Source: Herbaspirillum sp. (lineage in GTDB: Bacteria > Pseudomonadota > Gammaproteobacteria > Burkholderiales > Burkholderiaceae_D). Taken from it: a DNA stretch of 45,750 bases. Below are positions 11,148 through 20,239 of this stretch, one piece after another (within the stretch, counting starts at the first letter, position 1; every line of letters begins with the position of its first letter). The position numbers were made by a program, and so were the translations under genes. The stretch covers positions 1 through 45,750 of the forward strand of contig JAQGLY010000051.1 in the NCBI GenBank assembly GCA_028292625.1. Reading direction: 5' to 3'. Under the pieces are notes generated by a model, which made no database searches, had not been told where the DNA came from, and saw nothing but the letters and a program-made list of their open reading frames with translations.

Positions 11148-11190
11148 AATGGGTTGATAATACTAATCCTGCATTGCAGCAGAATGCGGC

Positions 11191-11634
11191 ATGCCTACCC
11201 CTCAAGAAAAAGCGGCATTCGCCGCCCGTTTGCATCTCGCGCTGAGGCGCATCAAACTGCCGCCCGGTAAAAATGGCGAGAAGCGAGTCATCGACGGTCC
11301 CACCGCGCTGGCGATGCACATGACCTTGCGCTATCCCGGTTCTCCGATTACCCCGCAAGCCGCCGACAAGTGGCTCAAGGGCCGCGCCATCCCGAAGAAA
11401 GACAAGCTGGAAGTGCTGGCCGAATGGTGCGGCATCGACGTGCATTGGCTGGAATACGGGCCGTCGCCGGCCGCAAACGCCCAAGTCAAGCAGCCGGCGC
11501 CCCGCTATCAAGGCAAGCCGACGCCGGAAAATATCGCGTTGGCGACGCAGATTCAAAATCTGCTGCCGCATCAGCGTTATCTGGTGGAAGAACTGGTGGT
11601 TCAGCTGGAACAGACGCAGCAGTTGCCGGAATAA
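11191..11634 (+). CDS. Phage-type HTH transcriptional regulator
   Basis: 147 residues. The central region (about 38-90) reads ALAMHMTLRYPGSPITPQAA, then DKWLKGRAIPKKDKLEVLAEWCGIDVHWLEYG. This is the pattern of lambda-repressor-like helix-turn-helix regulators found widely in Oxalobacteraceae and their prophages: a recognition helix, WLKG, then the LAEW-DVxWLxYG end. The C-terminal helix (YLVEELVVQLEQ) is probably for dimerisation. No peptidase or ligand domain follows, so it is a short Cro/CI-like regulator. A perfect palindrome sits upstream at 11132, and a strong bidirectional terminator starts at its stop codon. Confidence 0.75.
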   Translation: MPTPQEKAAFAARLHLALRRIKLPPGKNGEKRVIDGPTALAMHMTLRYPGSPITPQAADKWLKGRAIPKKDKLEVLAEWCGIDVHWLEYGPSPAANAQVKQPAPRYQGKPTPENIALATQIQNLLPHQRYLVEELVVQLEQTQQLPE

Positions 11635-11672
11635 AAATGCGCCGTGCGACGTTCATCGCACGGCGCATTTTT
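11633..11672. terminator. Bidirectional intrinsic terminator between regulator and gltS
   Basis: AAAAATGCGCCGTGCGA and TCGCACGGCGCATTTTT form a 14-bp GC-rich stem around a 6-nt loop, with A-run and T-run flanks on both strands. It begins at the regulator stop codon and ends 19 nt from the gltS stop, so it can terminate both convergent genes. Confidence 0.9.
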
Positions 11673-11690
11673 GCATTCCGCCGCCGCGGC

Positions 11691-12893
11691 TCAAGAGAAC
11701 ATCGGCAACGCCAAATACAGTTTGATCACGATCGCATTGGCGATATCGATAAAGAACGCGCTGACCATCGGCACTACCAGAAACGCCAGCGGAGACGGTC
11801 CCGACCGCTCGGTCACCGCCTGCATATTGGCGATCGCGGTGGGCGTCGCGCCGAGACCGAAACCGCAGTGCCCGGCCGCCAGAACCGCCGCATCGTAATT
11901 GGCGCCCATCACCCGGAAGGTGACGAAGATCGCATACGCCGCCATCGCAATCGCCTGCAGGAAAAGAATGATCAGCACCGGCATCGCCAGCGAGGCCAGA
12001 TCCCACAAGCGCAAACTCATCAGCGCCTGCGCCAGGAACAGTGACAGGCTGACATTTCCCAATACCGAAATACTGCGCTCGAAGACGTGGTAACCGAAAA
12101 TCACTGCCAGCCCGTTGCGCAACAGAACGCCGGTAAACAACACACAAACGAAGGTAGGCAATTCGAGGGCGGTGCCGACCATGCGTTCGGCCAGCGCGGT
12201 GCCGACCGCGATGCTGACCGCGATCAGCGTCAGCGTTTCGATGAATGCCTGCGGTGTAATCAGGCGCATCGTTTTCGGCTCTTCGAAGCCGTGCGGCTCT
12301 TCTTCCAGCACTTGCTTATCGGTCGGTAGCTTGACACGCTTGATCAGTATCCGCGCCACCGGGCCGCCGACCAGCCCTCCCAGAATCAGGCCGAAGGTGG
12401 CGCAGGCCATCGCGATTTCAGTCGCGACCCCCAAGCCCCCGCGGTCGGAAAACACCTTGGCCCATGCGGCGCCGGTGCCATGTCCGCCGGACAGCGAAAT
12501 CGACCCGGCCAGCAAGCCGATCAACGGATCCAGTCCCATCACCTTGGCCAAACCGAGGCCTATCGCGTTTTGCAAAATCAGCAAACCCAATACCACCGCC
12601 AAAAATACGCTCAGCGTCTTGCCGCCGCTGCGCAAGCTCGCCAGATCGGCGTTCAGACCGATGGTGGCGAAGAACGCCAGCATCAGTGGCGCCTGCAAGC
12701 CGGTGTCGAAACGGACCTCGATATTGCCCACGCTATGCAGGCCGAACAACAGCAACGCGATCAGCAGGCCGCCGGCCACCGGCTCCGGAATGCTGTAAGC
12801 GCGTAATAACGCAGCACGTTCGACGATTTTGCGCCCCAGCAGCAATACCAGGGACGCCGTCACCAGCGTCTCGATAATCGAAAAATTCAACAT
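11691..12893 (-). CDS. gltS: Sodium/glutamate symporter
   Basis: A 400-residue inner-membrane protein of about ten hydrophobic segments, the normal GltS length. Both halves carry the re-entrant loop signatures of the ESS family: SLSGGHGTGAA (134-143) and GHCGFGLGATPTAIANMQ in the C-terminal half. It imports L-glutamate with Na+. The ATG at 12893 is preceded by a very strong AGGAGGAG ribosome site. It stands alone in its direction and ends against the shared terminator. The 270 nt upstream contain no other gene and presumably hold its promoter. Confidence 0.95.
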   Translation of the reverse strand: MLNFSIIETLVTASLVLLLGRKIVERAALLRAYSIPEPVAGGLLIALLLFGLHSVGNIEVRFDTGLQAPLMLAFFATIGLNADLASLRSGGKTLSVFLAVVLGLLILQNAIGLGLAKVMGLDPLIGLLAGSISLSGGHGTGAAWAKVFSDRGGLGVATEIAMACATFGLILGGLVGGPVARILIKRVKLPTDKQVLEEEPHGFEEPKTMRLITPQAFIETLTLIAVSIAVGTALAERMVGTALELPTFVCVLFTGVLLRNGLAVIFGYHVFERSISVLGNVSLSLFLAQALMSLRLWDLASLAMPVLIILFLQAIAMAAYAIFVTFRVMGANYDAAVLAAGHCGFGLGATPTAIANMQAVTERSGPSPLAFLVVPMVSAFFIDIANAIVIKLYLALPMFS

Positions 12894-13167
12894 GGATGGC
12901 TCCTCCTATTCTTACTGGCAAATTATCTTCGCGACCGCCTTTACCGCTCAGGACGGATCCATGCCGACCGATCGGCCGCAACCGAAGAAAGGCCGCCAGC
13001 GTAGTGGAATGTAAGAGAAATCGCAAAGCGAATTGAGCCGGACAATAGGAGGAATACCCGGCAAGCAGAATGAGAAAAGAGCAGAAATAAAGATCGGCAA
13101 CGAGATATCTTGCGCTGATTGCACAATCGGCAGATTTTAGCCGAGAGCTATCGGGAAGCGGGCTTGC

Positions 13168-13866
13168 CTAGCGTGCCGGCAGATACTCTGCAGGATTGAC
13201 CGGCTTGCCATTGCGCCGGATTTCGAAATACAGCTTGACCGTATTGCTGTCGGAGTTGCCCATCTCCGCAATTTTTTGCCCTTTGACGACGGTCTGCCCC
13301 TCTTTGACGATGACCGACTTGTTGTGTGCATATACCGACAACAGATTGCCGCTGTGTTTGACGATGACCAGATTGCCGTAACCGCGGATGCCGCCGCCGA
13401 CGAACGATACCGTGCCGTCATTGGCTGCACGCACCGTTTGTCCGCTGTCGCCGGAAATCTCCATGCCTTTTTTCTTGCCGAAAGCGGCGGTCAGCGCACC
13501 ATCGGCCGGCCATACCCAATCATGCGGCGCCGGTCCGGCATCGGCCGCTTCGGCTTGCTCCTCGACAGGCGCCGATTCCGGCGCGCGTCCGGCGGCCGCG
13601 CCGGCGGAGCCGCGACGCGAGTTCACCCGCAGCACCTGGCCCACTTTGATCTCGTTCGCGTTTTTCAGACCGTTCAATCGCTCCAGCCCGGACACGCTTT
13701 GCCCGAAGCGGCGCGCAATGCTGGACAAGGTGTCTCCCGGCCGCACCGTGTAAGAACCGGCAGATGCGGAACCGGCGGTCGGCGATGTGCCGCACGCGCA
13801 CAAAACCCCGATGAATACGGTCGCTACGATCGAGCGAACTGCCCTGCTTGCAATGCTGGCTGCCAA
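13168..13866 (-). CDS. NlpD-like lipoprotein with LysM and degenerate LytM/M23 domain
   Basis: 232 residues from a TTG start that has AAAGAG upstream; no ATG is available near the leader. The leader ends in a lipobox-like LCAC (C25). LysM is at about 37-80 (YTVRPGDTLSSIARRFG...GQVLRV) and binds peptidoglycan. The C-terminal LytM domain (117-232) keeps RGYGNLVIVKHSG and YAHN. It lacks zinc ligands: the usual HxGxD region reads KKGMEIS and the final HxH region reads LYFEIR. As in E. coli NlpD and EnvC, it would be non-catalytic and activate a cell-wall amidase at division. It is monocistronic here, not beside rpoS or pcm. Confidence 0.85.
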   Translation of the reverse strand: MAASIASRAVRSIVATVFIGVLCACGTSPTAGSASAGSYTVRPGDTLSSIARRFGQSVSGLERLNGLKNANEIKVGQVLRVNSRRGSAGAAAGRAPESAPVEEQAEAADAGPAPHDWVWPADGALTAAFGKKKGMEISGDSGQTVRAANDGTVSFVGGGIRGYGNLVIVKHSGNLLSVYAHNKSVIVKEGQTVVKGQKIAEMGNSDSNTVKLYFEIRRNGKPVNPAEYLPAR

Positions 13867-14039
13867 ATTATCTCTTTCGTGGCAATGGAAAGGGGGTATT
13901 GCGGAAACGGAATTATAAGGGCGGACCCGATGCGGGTCGACGATTTCCGCTTTGTCATGCCTTGCGCATTGCTGTTTGGAGTATCAGGACAGCGTTTTGC
14001 TGGATGCCGCGAGGGGCGTTGGTATGCAAATTCAGCAGG

Positions 14040-14066
14040 GGCATCGCCGATTGGAACGGCGATGCC
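14040..14066. terminator. Perfect 10-bp hairpin downstream of the SDR gene
   Basis: GGCATCGCCG (14040-14049) and CGGCGATGCC (14057-14066) pair perfectly around a 7-nt loop, 45 nt beyond the stop of the minus-strand dehydrogenase. There is no U-tract on that strand, so it may only protect the 3' end or work inefficiently. Confidence 0.45.
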
Positions 14067-14111
14067 TTGCGCCGATGGCGCGTGTGGCGGAGGGATTCAG
14101 CGGGGCCGCGA

Positions 14112-14969
14112 TCAACTATTCACGATTTCGCCGCCGTTCGGATGCAGCACCTGGCCGGTCATATAGGACGCGCCTTCGGTCGCCAGGAATAGATACGCGG
14201 GCGCGATCTCGTCCGGCTGCCCCGGCCTTTCCATCGGCACTTTGCTGCCGAAGCGCTCCACCTCTTCCGCCGAAAACGACGCGGGAATCAGCGGCGTCCA
14301 GACCGGTCCCGGCGCGACCGCATTCACATGGATTTTGTTTTTGACGAGTTGCTGCGCCAGCGACCTGGTGAAGGCGACGATGGCGCCTTTGGTCGCCGAA
14401 TAATCAAGTAGATGGGGGCTTCCGCGATATGCCGTCACTGAAGCGGTATTGATGATTCTGGAACCGGATACCAGGTAGGGCAGCGCGGCTTTCACCATGA
14501 AGAACATCGAGAAAATATTGGTGCGGAAGGTCTTTTCCAGTTGCGATTCGCTTATTTCCTCTATGCTTTCACAAACAAATTGCTGACCGGCGTTATTGAC
14601 CAGGATATCCAGTTTGCCGAATGCCGAGATGACTTTCGCAACCGCTTCCTTGCAAAAGACTTCCGATCCGACATCGCCATCGATCAGCGCGCATTCGCCG
14701 CCGTTTTCCTGAATCAGACGCTGGGTTTCGCGAGCGTCTTCGTGTTCGTCCAGATAGACGATCGCGATTTTTGCGCCGCTGGCGGCGAACGCAAGCGCGA
14801 CAGCGCGACCAATGCCGCTGTCGCCGCCGGTAATCAGCGCCACTTTTCCGGCCAGTTTCTGCGCTTCGCGAATCGGACGTGGCGCCGTCGCTGGCTTAGG
14901 CGTCATTTGCGCTTCCAGACCTGGTTGGCGCTCCTGTGTTTGCGGGGGGAGTGTGGAGGTTTCCGACAT
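14112..14969 (-). CDS. NAD(P)-dependent SDR oxidoreductase, YghA/GsiB-associated stress type
   Basis: 285 residues. Residues 1-35 form a Pro/Gln-rich leader common to the YhdF/YghA/general-stress-39 group. The Rossmann domain has TGGDSGIG (47-54), NNAG (125-128) and the catalytic set S177, Y190, K194 (DYSATKGA). VAPGPVWTPLIPASF and the FLATEGASYMTGQVLHPNGG end are typical. Members reduce aldehydes or oxidise sugars with NADP; the substrate cannot be read from sequence. GGAAAGGAAG precedes the ATG. Monocistronic; a stress role is inferred from the subfamily only. Confidence 0.88.
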   Translation of the reverse strand: MSETSTLPPQTQERQPGLEAQMTPKPATAPRPIREAQKLAGKVALITGGDSGIGRAVALAFAASGAKIAIVYLDEHEDARETQRLIQENGGECALIDGDVGSEVFCKEAVAKVISAFGKLDILVNNAGQQFVCESIEEISESQLEKTFRTNIFSMFFMVKAALPYLVSGSRIINTASVTAYRGSPHLLDYSATKGAIVAFTRSLAQQLVKNKIHVNAVAPGPVWTPLIPASFSAEEVERFGSKVPMERPGQPDEIAPAYLFLATEGASYMTGQVLHPNGGEIVNS

Positions 14970-15333
14970 GATGTCTTCCTTTCCAATAGGGACCGAGGAA
15001 CGCTTCCATATTCCTATTAAAAAAATAGCCCGGATGTCGGATACCGCTTGATTTTGGCGTCAGAGGGGAGCGGACAAAGGGAAAAGAACGCTAATAAACC
15101 TCCCGCCTCTTTCGGGTTGCGTGGCATACACATGTAAATAAGCCCACACTGATATCAAAATGACAACATTGTCATATCCATTCTTAACGTGCGAACGGAT
15201 GTACCTAACATGAATACAGCCCCAAACTGAGGGATTTAACACCCTCTCGTATTATTGTCATGGCTTAGTTGCAAACAGTGTTTAGAATATCGCTTTCGCA
15301 TAATTCGTTTGCGTTCAATAAACACATGACTCA
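14970..15333. other. 364-nt intergenic region between divergent SDR and GT9 genes
   Basis: No convincing gene. It should hold both divergent promoters. A 16-bp palindrome, ATGACAACATTGTCAT, lies at 15160-15175 and could be an operator. The region is AT-rich from about 15130 onward (TTGTCATATCCATTC, TGTTTAGAATATCG). Short open frames here have no coding character. Confidence 0.6.
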
Positions 15334-16380
15334 ATGCAAATAATCAGCTCGCATGTACTGATATGCCGCACCGATAATATCGGTGACATCGTACTCACTC
15401 TCCCGATCACCGCCTGGCTAAAGCAGCACTTTCCGTCCATCAAGATTTCTCTGATGTGCCGCGCCTATGCGGCCAGCGTGGCCCGGCGCTGCGCGACAGT
15501 CGATCATGTCATTGAAGTCGAAAGTTTTCTATCCGACCCGGCCGCTTTTTACGCGAACTCGGATATCGATACCGTCATCTTCGCGCAGCCGGATCGGCAA
15601 TTGGTGATGGAGGCGTTCAAGGCGCGCATCCCCAATCGCATCGGCAATGCCCGCCAGAAGCTGTATCTGCTGCTGTTTTGCAATCGCCGTATCCGTTTCT
15701 CCAAGCGGATTTCGCCGTTGCATGAAACCCAGTTCAACTTTGAATTCTTACGTCCGTTCGGCCTCGACAATATTCCCGAACTGGCGGCGATTCCGGCCTT
15801 GTTCGATTTCAATGTTCCCCGCGACGACGAGATAGAGCGCCTGCTTCGGCCGCACCCGTTCAATTTGATCATCCATACCAAATCGAACGGCCACGGGCGC
15901 GAATGGCCCATCGAGCATTACCAGGCGCTGGCGGAGTATTTGAGCGCGCATCCAGATATCCATGTATGGGCCACCGGAAGCGCTGGCGAAGGACAGTGGC
16001 TGGAGCAAAATGCCGCCGGGCTGTTGCGCTTGCCGAATGTCAGCAATGTGAGCGGAAAATTCACGCTGGACCGTCTGATGTCGTTTATCCGCTCCGCGGA
16101 CGGGCTCATTGCCAGCGGTACCGGACCGCTTCATCTGTCGGCTGCGCTGGGGCAGCGCACGCTGGGTCTGTTCCCGCCGACGCGCCCCATGCATCCCGGC
16201 AGATGGGCGCCGATCGGCGTTCGCGGTCAGTTTTTGTGCCAGCCCGTCGGTTGCAGCGCATGCGAACAAAAAAAGACCATCAGCTGCGATTGCATGCAGG
16301 CGATCACGCCCGCATCCGTCGCGGAAATCGTCATGCAATGGCATGCGGAAATTGAGGCTAATGCGGTAGCCGTAAGCTAG
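15334..16380 (+). CDS. Glycosyltransferase family 9 (heptosyltransferase-like)
   Basis: 348 residues. The N-terminus HVLICRTDNIGDIVLTLPI is the GT9 signature. The C-terminal half has NLIIHTKSNGHGREWP, VWATGSAGE, DGLIASGTGPLHLSAALG and LGLFPPTRPMHPGRW, the nucleotide-sugar site of WaaC/WaaF/WaaQ-type transferases. It probably adds a heptose or other sugar to lipopolysaccharide core or a surface glycan on the inner face of the membrane. A CSACEQKKTISCDC cluster near the end resembles the Cys-rich tail of some members. No SD sequence is obvious before the ATG. It is an isolated gene, overlapping the convergent CHAD gene by 23 nt. Confidence 0.88.
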   Translation: MQIISSHVLICRTDNIGDIVLTLPITAWLKQHFPSIKISLMCRAYAASVARRCATVDHVIEVESFLSDPAAFYANSDIDTVIFAQPDRQLVMEAFKARIPNRIGNARQKLYLLLFCNRRIRFSKRISPLHETQFNFEFLRPFGLDNIPELAAIPALFDFNVPRDDEIERLLRPHPFNLIIHTKSNGHGREWPIEHYQALAEYLSAHPDIHVWATGSAGEGQWLEQNAAGLLRLPNVSNVSGKFTLDRLMSFIRSADGLIASGTGPLHLSAALGQRTLGLFPPTRPMHPGRWAPIGVRGQFLCQPVGCSACEQKKTISCDCMQAITPASVAEIVMQWHAEIEANAVAVS

Positions 16381-17314
16381 AAAAATTTTTCCACAAATCC
16401 TTCATTTTTTTTACATCGTTTTCGGCGGACGCCGCCAGATATACCCGAACGGCGCCCGCGCTTTCCTGCAACTCGGCATGCTCGTTCATCAGATCTTTCA
16501 AAAGACGATCGGCGACCGACATATCGTTAAGGCGGCCCAGTTCATCCTGCAGGCGTGAAAGCGACTTGATGTAGGGTTTCGTTTTCGGCAGCAGCGATTG
16601 AAAAAATTCGGCGGCGTAACGGGCCTTCTTGGCGGCGATTCTGACTTTGTGGCGTGCTGCCGGGCTCGCGTCATGCAATTTTCTGCCTCGCTTGAGGAGG
16701 CGATGCTGCTCATGCAACAGGAGATCGCGCGCGAACTTGGGAATCCGCATCGCTAATTGCTTACGACGCTTCGGCGGCATCGTATCGTGCCAATCGCCGC
16801 TGTGCGCCCATCGGGCAAAAGAGAACATCAATCGCTTGTATCGACGCGAATTCACCGCCTGGGAGACTGCCGCGTGTTTCTCCGCGGACTTGACCGCCGC
16901 CGCAATGTTTATACCGTCCAGTTGAAACCTGTCCACTATCGCATCGGCCACGCGCGGCAGCGTCGAGTCGCTCAACACATCCCAGTCGCGCGCCTCCCCC
17001 AGTTGCTCGCCCAGCCAGTCCAGGTCCTGCCGCAGGTCATCGGGAGTCCGAAGATAATCCCCAAATAAATTAAGCGCGGATTTCAATCGGCGCAAGCCGA
17101 CGCGCATTTGATGCAGGCTCTCGATATCCTGGTCATGGGCGACCGCCTCCTTATTCGCTTGGATCTGATCCATGCAACTGTCTGAAATAGCTTGGAACGC
17201 CTGCTCGACGGTCATTTTTCTCGATAATTTGGCAGATCTTCCCTTTACCGCTTTGGGGAGCGGCGGGACGTCTGATCCATAGAGTTTAGTGCGCTTGATC
17301 ATGACGCATAACAT
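16358..17314 (-). CDS. CHAD domain protein (polyphosphate-binding)
   Basis: 318 residues, or 314 from the ATG at 17302. Two CHAD repeats are visible. The first has QDIESLHQMRVGLRRLKSAL (about 64-83); the second has HDASPAARHKVRIAAKKARYAAEFF. The conserved His and basic residues match CHAD, a helical bundle that binds inorganic polyphosphate and often localises to polyphosphate granules. No CYTH triphosphatase is attached or adjacent, so this is the stand-alone form. Its 3' end overlaps the convergent glycosyltransferase by 23 nt. Confidence 0.9.
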   Translation of the reverse strand: MLCVMIKRTKLYGSDVPPLPKAVKGRSAKLSRKMTVEQAFQAISDSCMDQIQANKEAVAHDQDIESLHQMRVGLRRLKSALNLFGDYLRTPDDLRQDLDWLGEQLGEARDWDVLSDSTLPRVADAIVDRFQLDGINIAAAVKSAEKHAAVSQAVNSRRYKRLMFSFARWAHSGDWHDTMPPKRRKQLAMRIPKFARDLLLHEQHRLLKRGRKLHDASPAARHKVRIAAKKARYAAEFFQSLLPKTKPYIKSLSRLQDELGRLNDMSVADRLLKDLMNEHAELQESAGAVRVYLAASAENDVKKMKDLWKNFSSLRLPH

Positions 17315-17442
17315 TCTGTTATAAGGGACATGATTCTGATATACGGAATATTTGTATTTACATGTATGAGGCTTAAATTTATAATTTGTCCACGATAAAG
17401 AACGCTAGATAGTAGATCTTATTACGAAAAGGGGTCACCGGA

Positions 17443-18660
17443 ATGACGAGTAACGGCGAGAAAAATCACTCAGCGAATGAAGACGGCCCGGTCAAGGAAT
17501 CCAGAGTCCTGGTCGATCCATACCGCGACTGGGCTGAAGGCGAAGGCATTCCGATACATCTCGACTTCGGCCACAACCTGCTCGAGCTGGAGACCGGCAC
17601 CTGGGATCGGTACGAGGCGAAAGGTTGCTTTGCGCACACTCACGGCGCCGGAGATTTCATGGCCAACTACGTGCTCGAGGTTGCCCCCAGCGGCAAGACC
17701 CGTCCGGTCAAGCATTTATATGAAGTCTTCTGTTTCGTGCTGGCCGGCCACGGCTCGACCAAGGTCTGGCTGCCGAATGGCGAGACGCGGGTATTTGAGT
17801 GGGGCCCAAAGGCGATGTTCGCGATCCCGCTGAATTGCCAATACCAGATATTTAACAGTACCAGCCTGAGTCCGGTCCGCATTTCATGCACGAACGACGC
17901 GCCGATCACGATTAATCTTTATCACAATCTCGATTTCGTCTTTAATAATCCATGCACGTTTCCTGAGCGCGCGGGCCAGTCCAAGTATTTTGACGGCGAA
18001 GGCGATCACACCGCGTACACGAAGGGTCCGAATGCGGTCAAGCGCAATCTGTGGGAAACGAATTTCGTGCACGATCTGACAAGCTTTAAACTGTATGAGC
18101 TTGAACAGCGGGGCAAGGGATCGACCAACGTCAGCTTCATCCTTGCCGACGGAACCATGCATGCTCACGTGTCGCAGATCCCGTCGGGTCGTTACAAGAA
18201 GGCCCATCGTCATGCCGCGGGCACCCATGTGCACGCCATCGATGGCGAAGGGTATTCGCTGTTGTGGCATGAAGGCGATTCGGAATTCAAGGAATTTCCA
18301 TGGAAGCATGGATTCATGTATACGCCGCCGTTCTGGATGTTCCATCAGCACTTCAATACCTGCCCGCGTCCGGCGCGTTATCTGGCCTGCAGTCTCGGCA
18401 GCCGGCGCTATCCGTTCATTTCGCTGCGGCGCAAAAGCGCCGAAGGCGCGGGATCGCTGTCGATTTCGCAAGGCGGCCGCCAACTGGAATACGAGGATCA
18501 AGATCCGCGCATTCATCGCAAGTGGCTGGAGGCATTGCGAGAAACCGGCGTGGCGTCTGAAATGGGTGAGATATTCAATGAGCCGGCGATTCTTGAATTG
18601 CCGCCCGAAGCATTGACCGGCGTCATACGCCAGCCGCAATCCATCGGGCCGGCCATTTAG
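17443..18660 (+). CDS. Bicupin protein, paired with EutA-like gene
   Basis: 405 residues with two cupin cores. The first is around 85-130 (HLYEVFCFVLAGHGSTKVWLP, then WGPKAMFAIPLNCQYQIFN). The second is around 235-320 (SGRYKKAHRHAAGTHVHAIDG, GYSLLWHEG, FWMFHQHFN); its H-rich motif would bind Fe or Mn. Whether it is a dioxygenase, isomerase or binding protein cannot be read. It lies 13 nt upstream of the eutA-like gene on the same strand, so the two form an operon. The AAGGGGTCACCGGA sequence before the ATG supplies the ribosome site. Confidence 0.8.
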   Translation: MTSNGEKNHSANEDGPVKESRVLVDPYRDWAEGEGIPIHLDFGHNLLELETGTWDRYEAKGCFAHTHGAGDFMANYVLEVAPSGKTRPVKHLYEVFCFVLAGHGSTKVWLPNGETRVFEWGPKAMFAIPLNCQYQIFNSTSLSPVRISCTNDAPITINLYHNLDFVFNNPCTFPERAGQSKYFDGEGDHTAYTKGPNAVKRNLWETNFVHDLTSFKLYELEQRGKGSTNVSFILADGTMHAHVSQIPSGRYKKAHRHAAGTHVHAIDGEGYSLLWHEGDSEFKEFPWKHGFMYTPPFWMFHQHFNTCPRPARYLACSLGSRRYPFISLRRKSAEGAGSLSISQGGRQLEYEDQDPRIHRKWLEALRETGVASEMGEIFNEPAILELPPEALTGVIRQPQSIGPAI

Positions 18661-18673
18661 GGAGTGATGCTGG

Positions 18674-20182
18674 ATGCCGCACGATATCGATCTTGATCAC
18701 GAACATGAGCAGCTGTCTGAAGCCGACAGTGCGGCGGTTGCTCAGGCAATATGGGAACAGGAAACGATAGAGCTGCGCACCGTCGGCATCGACATCGGCA
18801 GCTCCACCTCGCATCTTCTGTTCGCCCGCGTCACGCTCAAACGCTTGTCGGAGGGATTGTCCAGCCGGTTTATCGTGATCGACCGGCAGGTGATATGGCG
18901 CTCTCCCATCATGTTGACGCCGTTTTTACCGGACGGCACCATCGATGCCCACAAGCTGGAGCATTTTGTACACCATGCATACCACGATGCCGGTCTGCGC
19001 CGCGGCGATATCGACAGCGGCGCGGTGATCCTTACCGGCGAAGCGATAAAACGCAAAAATGCGCGGGCGATCGACGAAATCTTTGCGGAGGAATCCGGCA
19101 AATTCGTATGCGCCACCGCCGGCCATAAGCTCGAATGCATTTTGGCGGCGCACGGGTCCGGCGCGACCGCGCTGGCCAGACGTAAAAACGCCTGCGGACT
19201 CCATGTCGATGTCGGCGGCGGCACCACCAAGCTCGCATTGATCGATCGCGGCGAAATTATCAGCGTGGCCGCTTTTGCCGTCGGCGGCCGTCTTCTCGCA
19301 CAAGATGCGCACGGCGCATGGACGCGTATCGACGACTCCGCGCATCTGGTCGCCAGGCAGCTGGGAATAGAGGCTTCACCGGCCGGCTTTGCCGACGCGT
19401 CCGCGCGCCAGGCGATTGCCGGGCGCCTGGCGGCGATCGTTGTGGATCAGATCTCAGGCGATGCGCTCGACCAGCTTGGTCACGCGCTTGAACTGACGGA
19501 GCCGCTATCGAGAACGTCGAAACCGGATTTCATTACGTTTTCCGGGGGCGTCGCCGAGTATATTTTCGGTCGCGAAAACGCCGATCACGGCGACATCGCG
19601 CAGCTGCTTGCCAATGAAATCGTCAGGCAAATCAAGACCCGCATTTCGATTCCGATCATCGAACCGATGGAACGCATTCGCGCCACGGTCATCGGCGCCT
19701 CGCAATTTACGGTTCAGGTCAGCGGCAAGACCATCTACCTGCCGGACGCCGGCGTGTTGCCGGTCCATAACGTCCCCGTGATCCATCTCGGCCTGAACAT
19801 CTCCGATCGGATCGACATCGATGCGATCGTCGGCGCCTTCAGAAAAAATGCGGATATCCGCGATCTGGCGCCAAGCGCCCGCCTGGCGCTTGCATTTACG
19901 TGGGACGGTACGCCGGAGCATGCGCGACTCTTCGCAATGGCCCAGGCCATCATGCAATTTGCCGCGCCATCCGGGAAACGGGACGAAGTGCTTTTCTTGA
20001 CGATCGATGGAGACGTCGGCGCCTCGCTCGGCCGGATTTTGCACGATGAACTTCATCTCGATGGCAAAATCGTCTCGATCGACGGCATACAATTACGTGA
20101 GCTGGACTTTGTCGACATCGGAGAATTGCTCGATCCGCCGGGTGTGGTGCCGGTCGTGATCAAGTCCCTGCTTTTTTCCTGA
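18674..20182 (+). CDS. eutA: EutA-like ethanolamine ammonia-lyase reactivase
   Basis: 502 residues of the ASKHA ATPase fold. Phosphate-1 loop VGIDIGSSTSH lies at 37-47 and phosphate-2 loop VDVGGGTTK at about 178-186. Between them, SGAVILTGEAIKRKNARAI and SGKFVCATAGHKLECILAAHGSGA align with E. coli EutA, as does ERIRATVIGAS later. EutA exchanges damaged cobalamin in ethanolamine ammonia-lyase using ATP. Here eutB and eutC are not in the window, and the protein has a 35-residue N-terminal extension and a longer C-terminus (IHLGLNISDRIDID to the end). It may serve another B12 enzyme or act with the bicupin. Family call firm, substrate open. Confidence 0.85.
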   Translation: MPHDIDLDHEHEQLSEADSAAVAQAIWEQETIELRTVGIDIGSSTSHLLFARVTLKRLSEGLSSRFIVIDRQVIWRSPIMLTPFLPDGTIDAHKLEHFVHHAYHDAGLRRGDIDSGAVILTGEAIKRKNARAIDEIFAEESGKFVCATAGHKLECILAAHGSGATALARRKNACGLHVDVGGGTTKLALIDRGEIISVAAFAVGGRLLAQDAHGAWTRIDDSAHLVARQLGIEASPAGFADASARQAIAGRLAAIVVDQISGDALDQLGHALELTEPLSRTSKPDFITFSGGVAEYIFGRENADHGDIAQLLANEIVRQIKTRISIPIIEPMERIRATVIGASQFTVQVSGKTIYLPDAGVLPVHNVPVIHLGLNISDRIDIDAIVGAFRKNADIRDLAPSARLALAFTWDGTPEHARLFAMAQAIMQFAAPSGKRDEVLFLTIDGDVGASLGRILHDELHLDGKIVSIDGIQLRELDFVDIGELLDPPGVVPVVIKSLLFS

Positions 20183-20239
20183 CACGCGCATTTTCCGGAA
20201 AGGTGCGACGCTCCACATCGACAATCTATTTTCTGTAGA

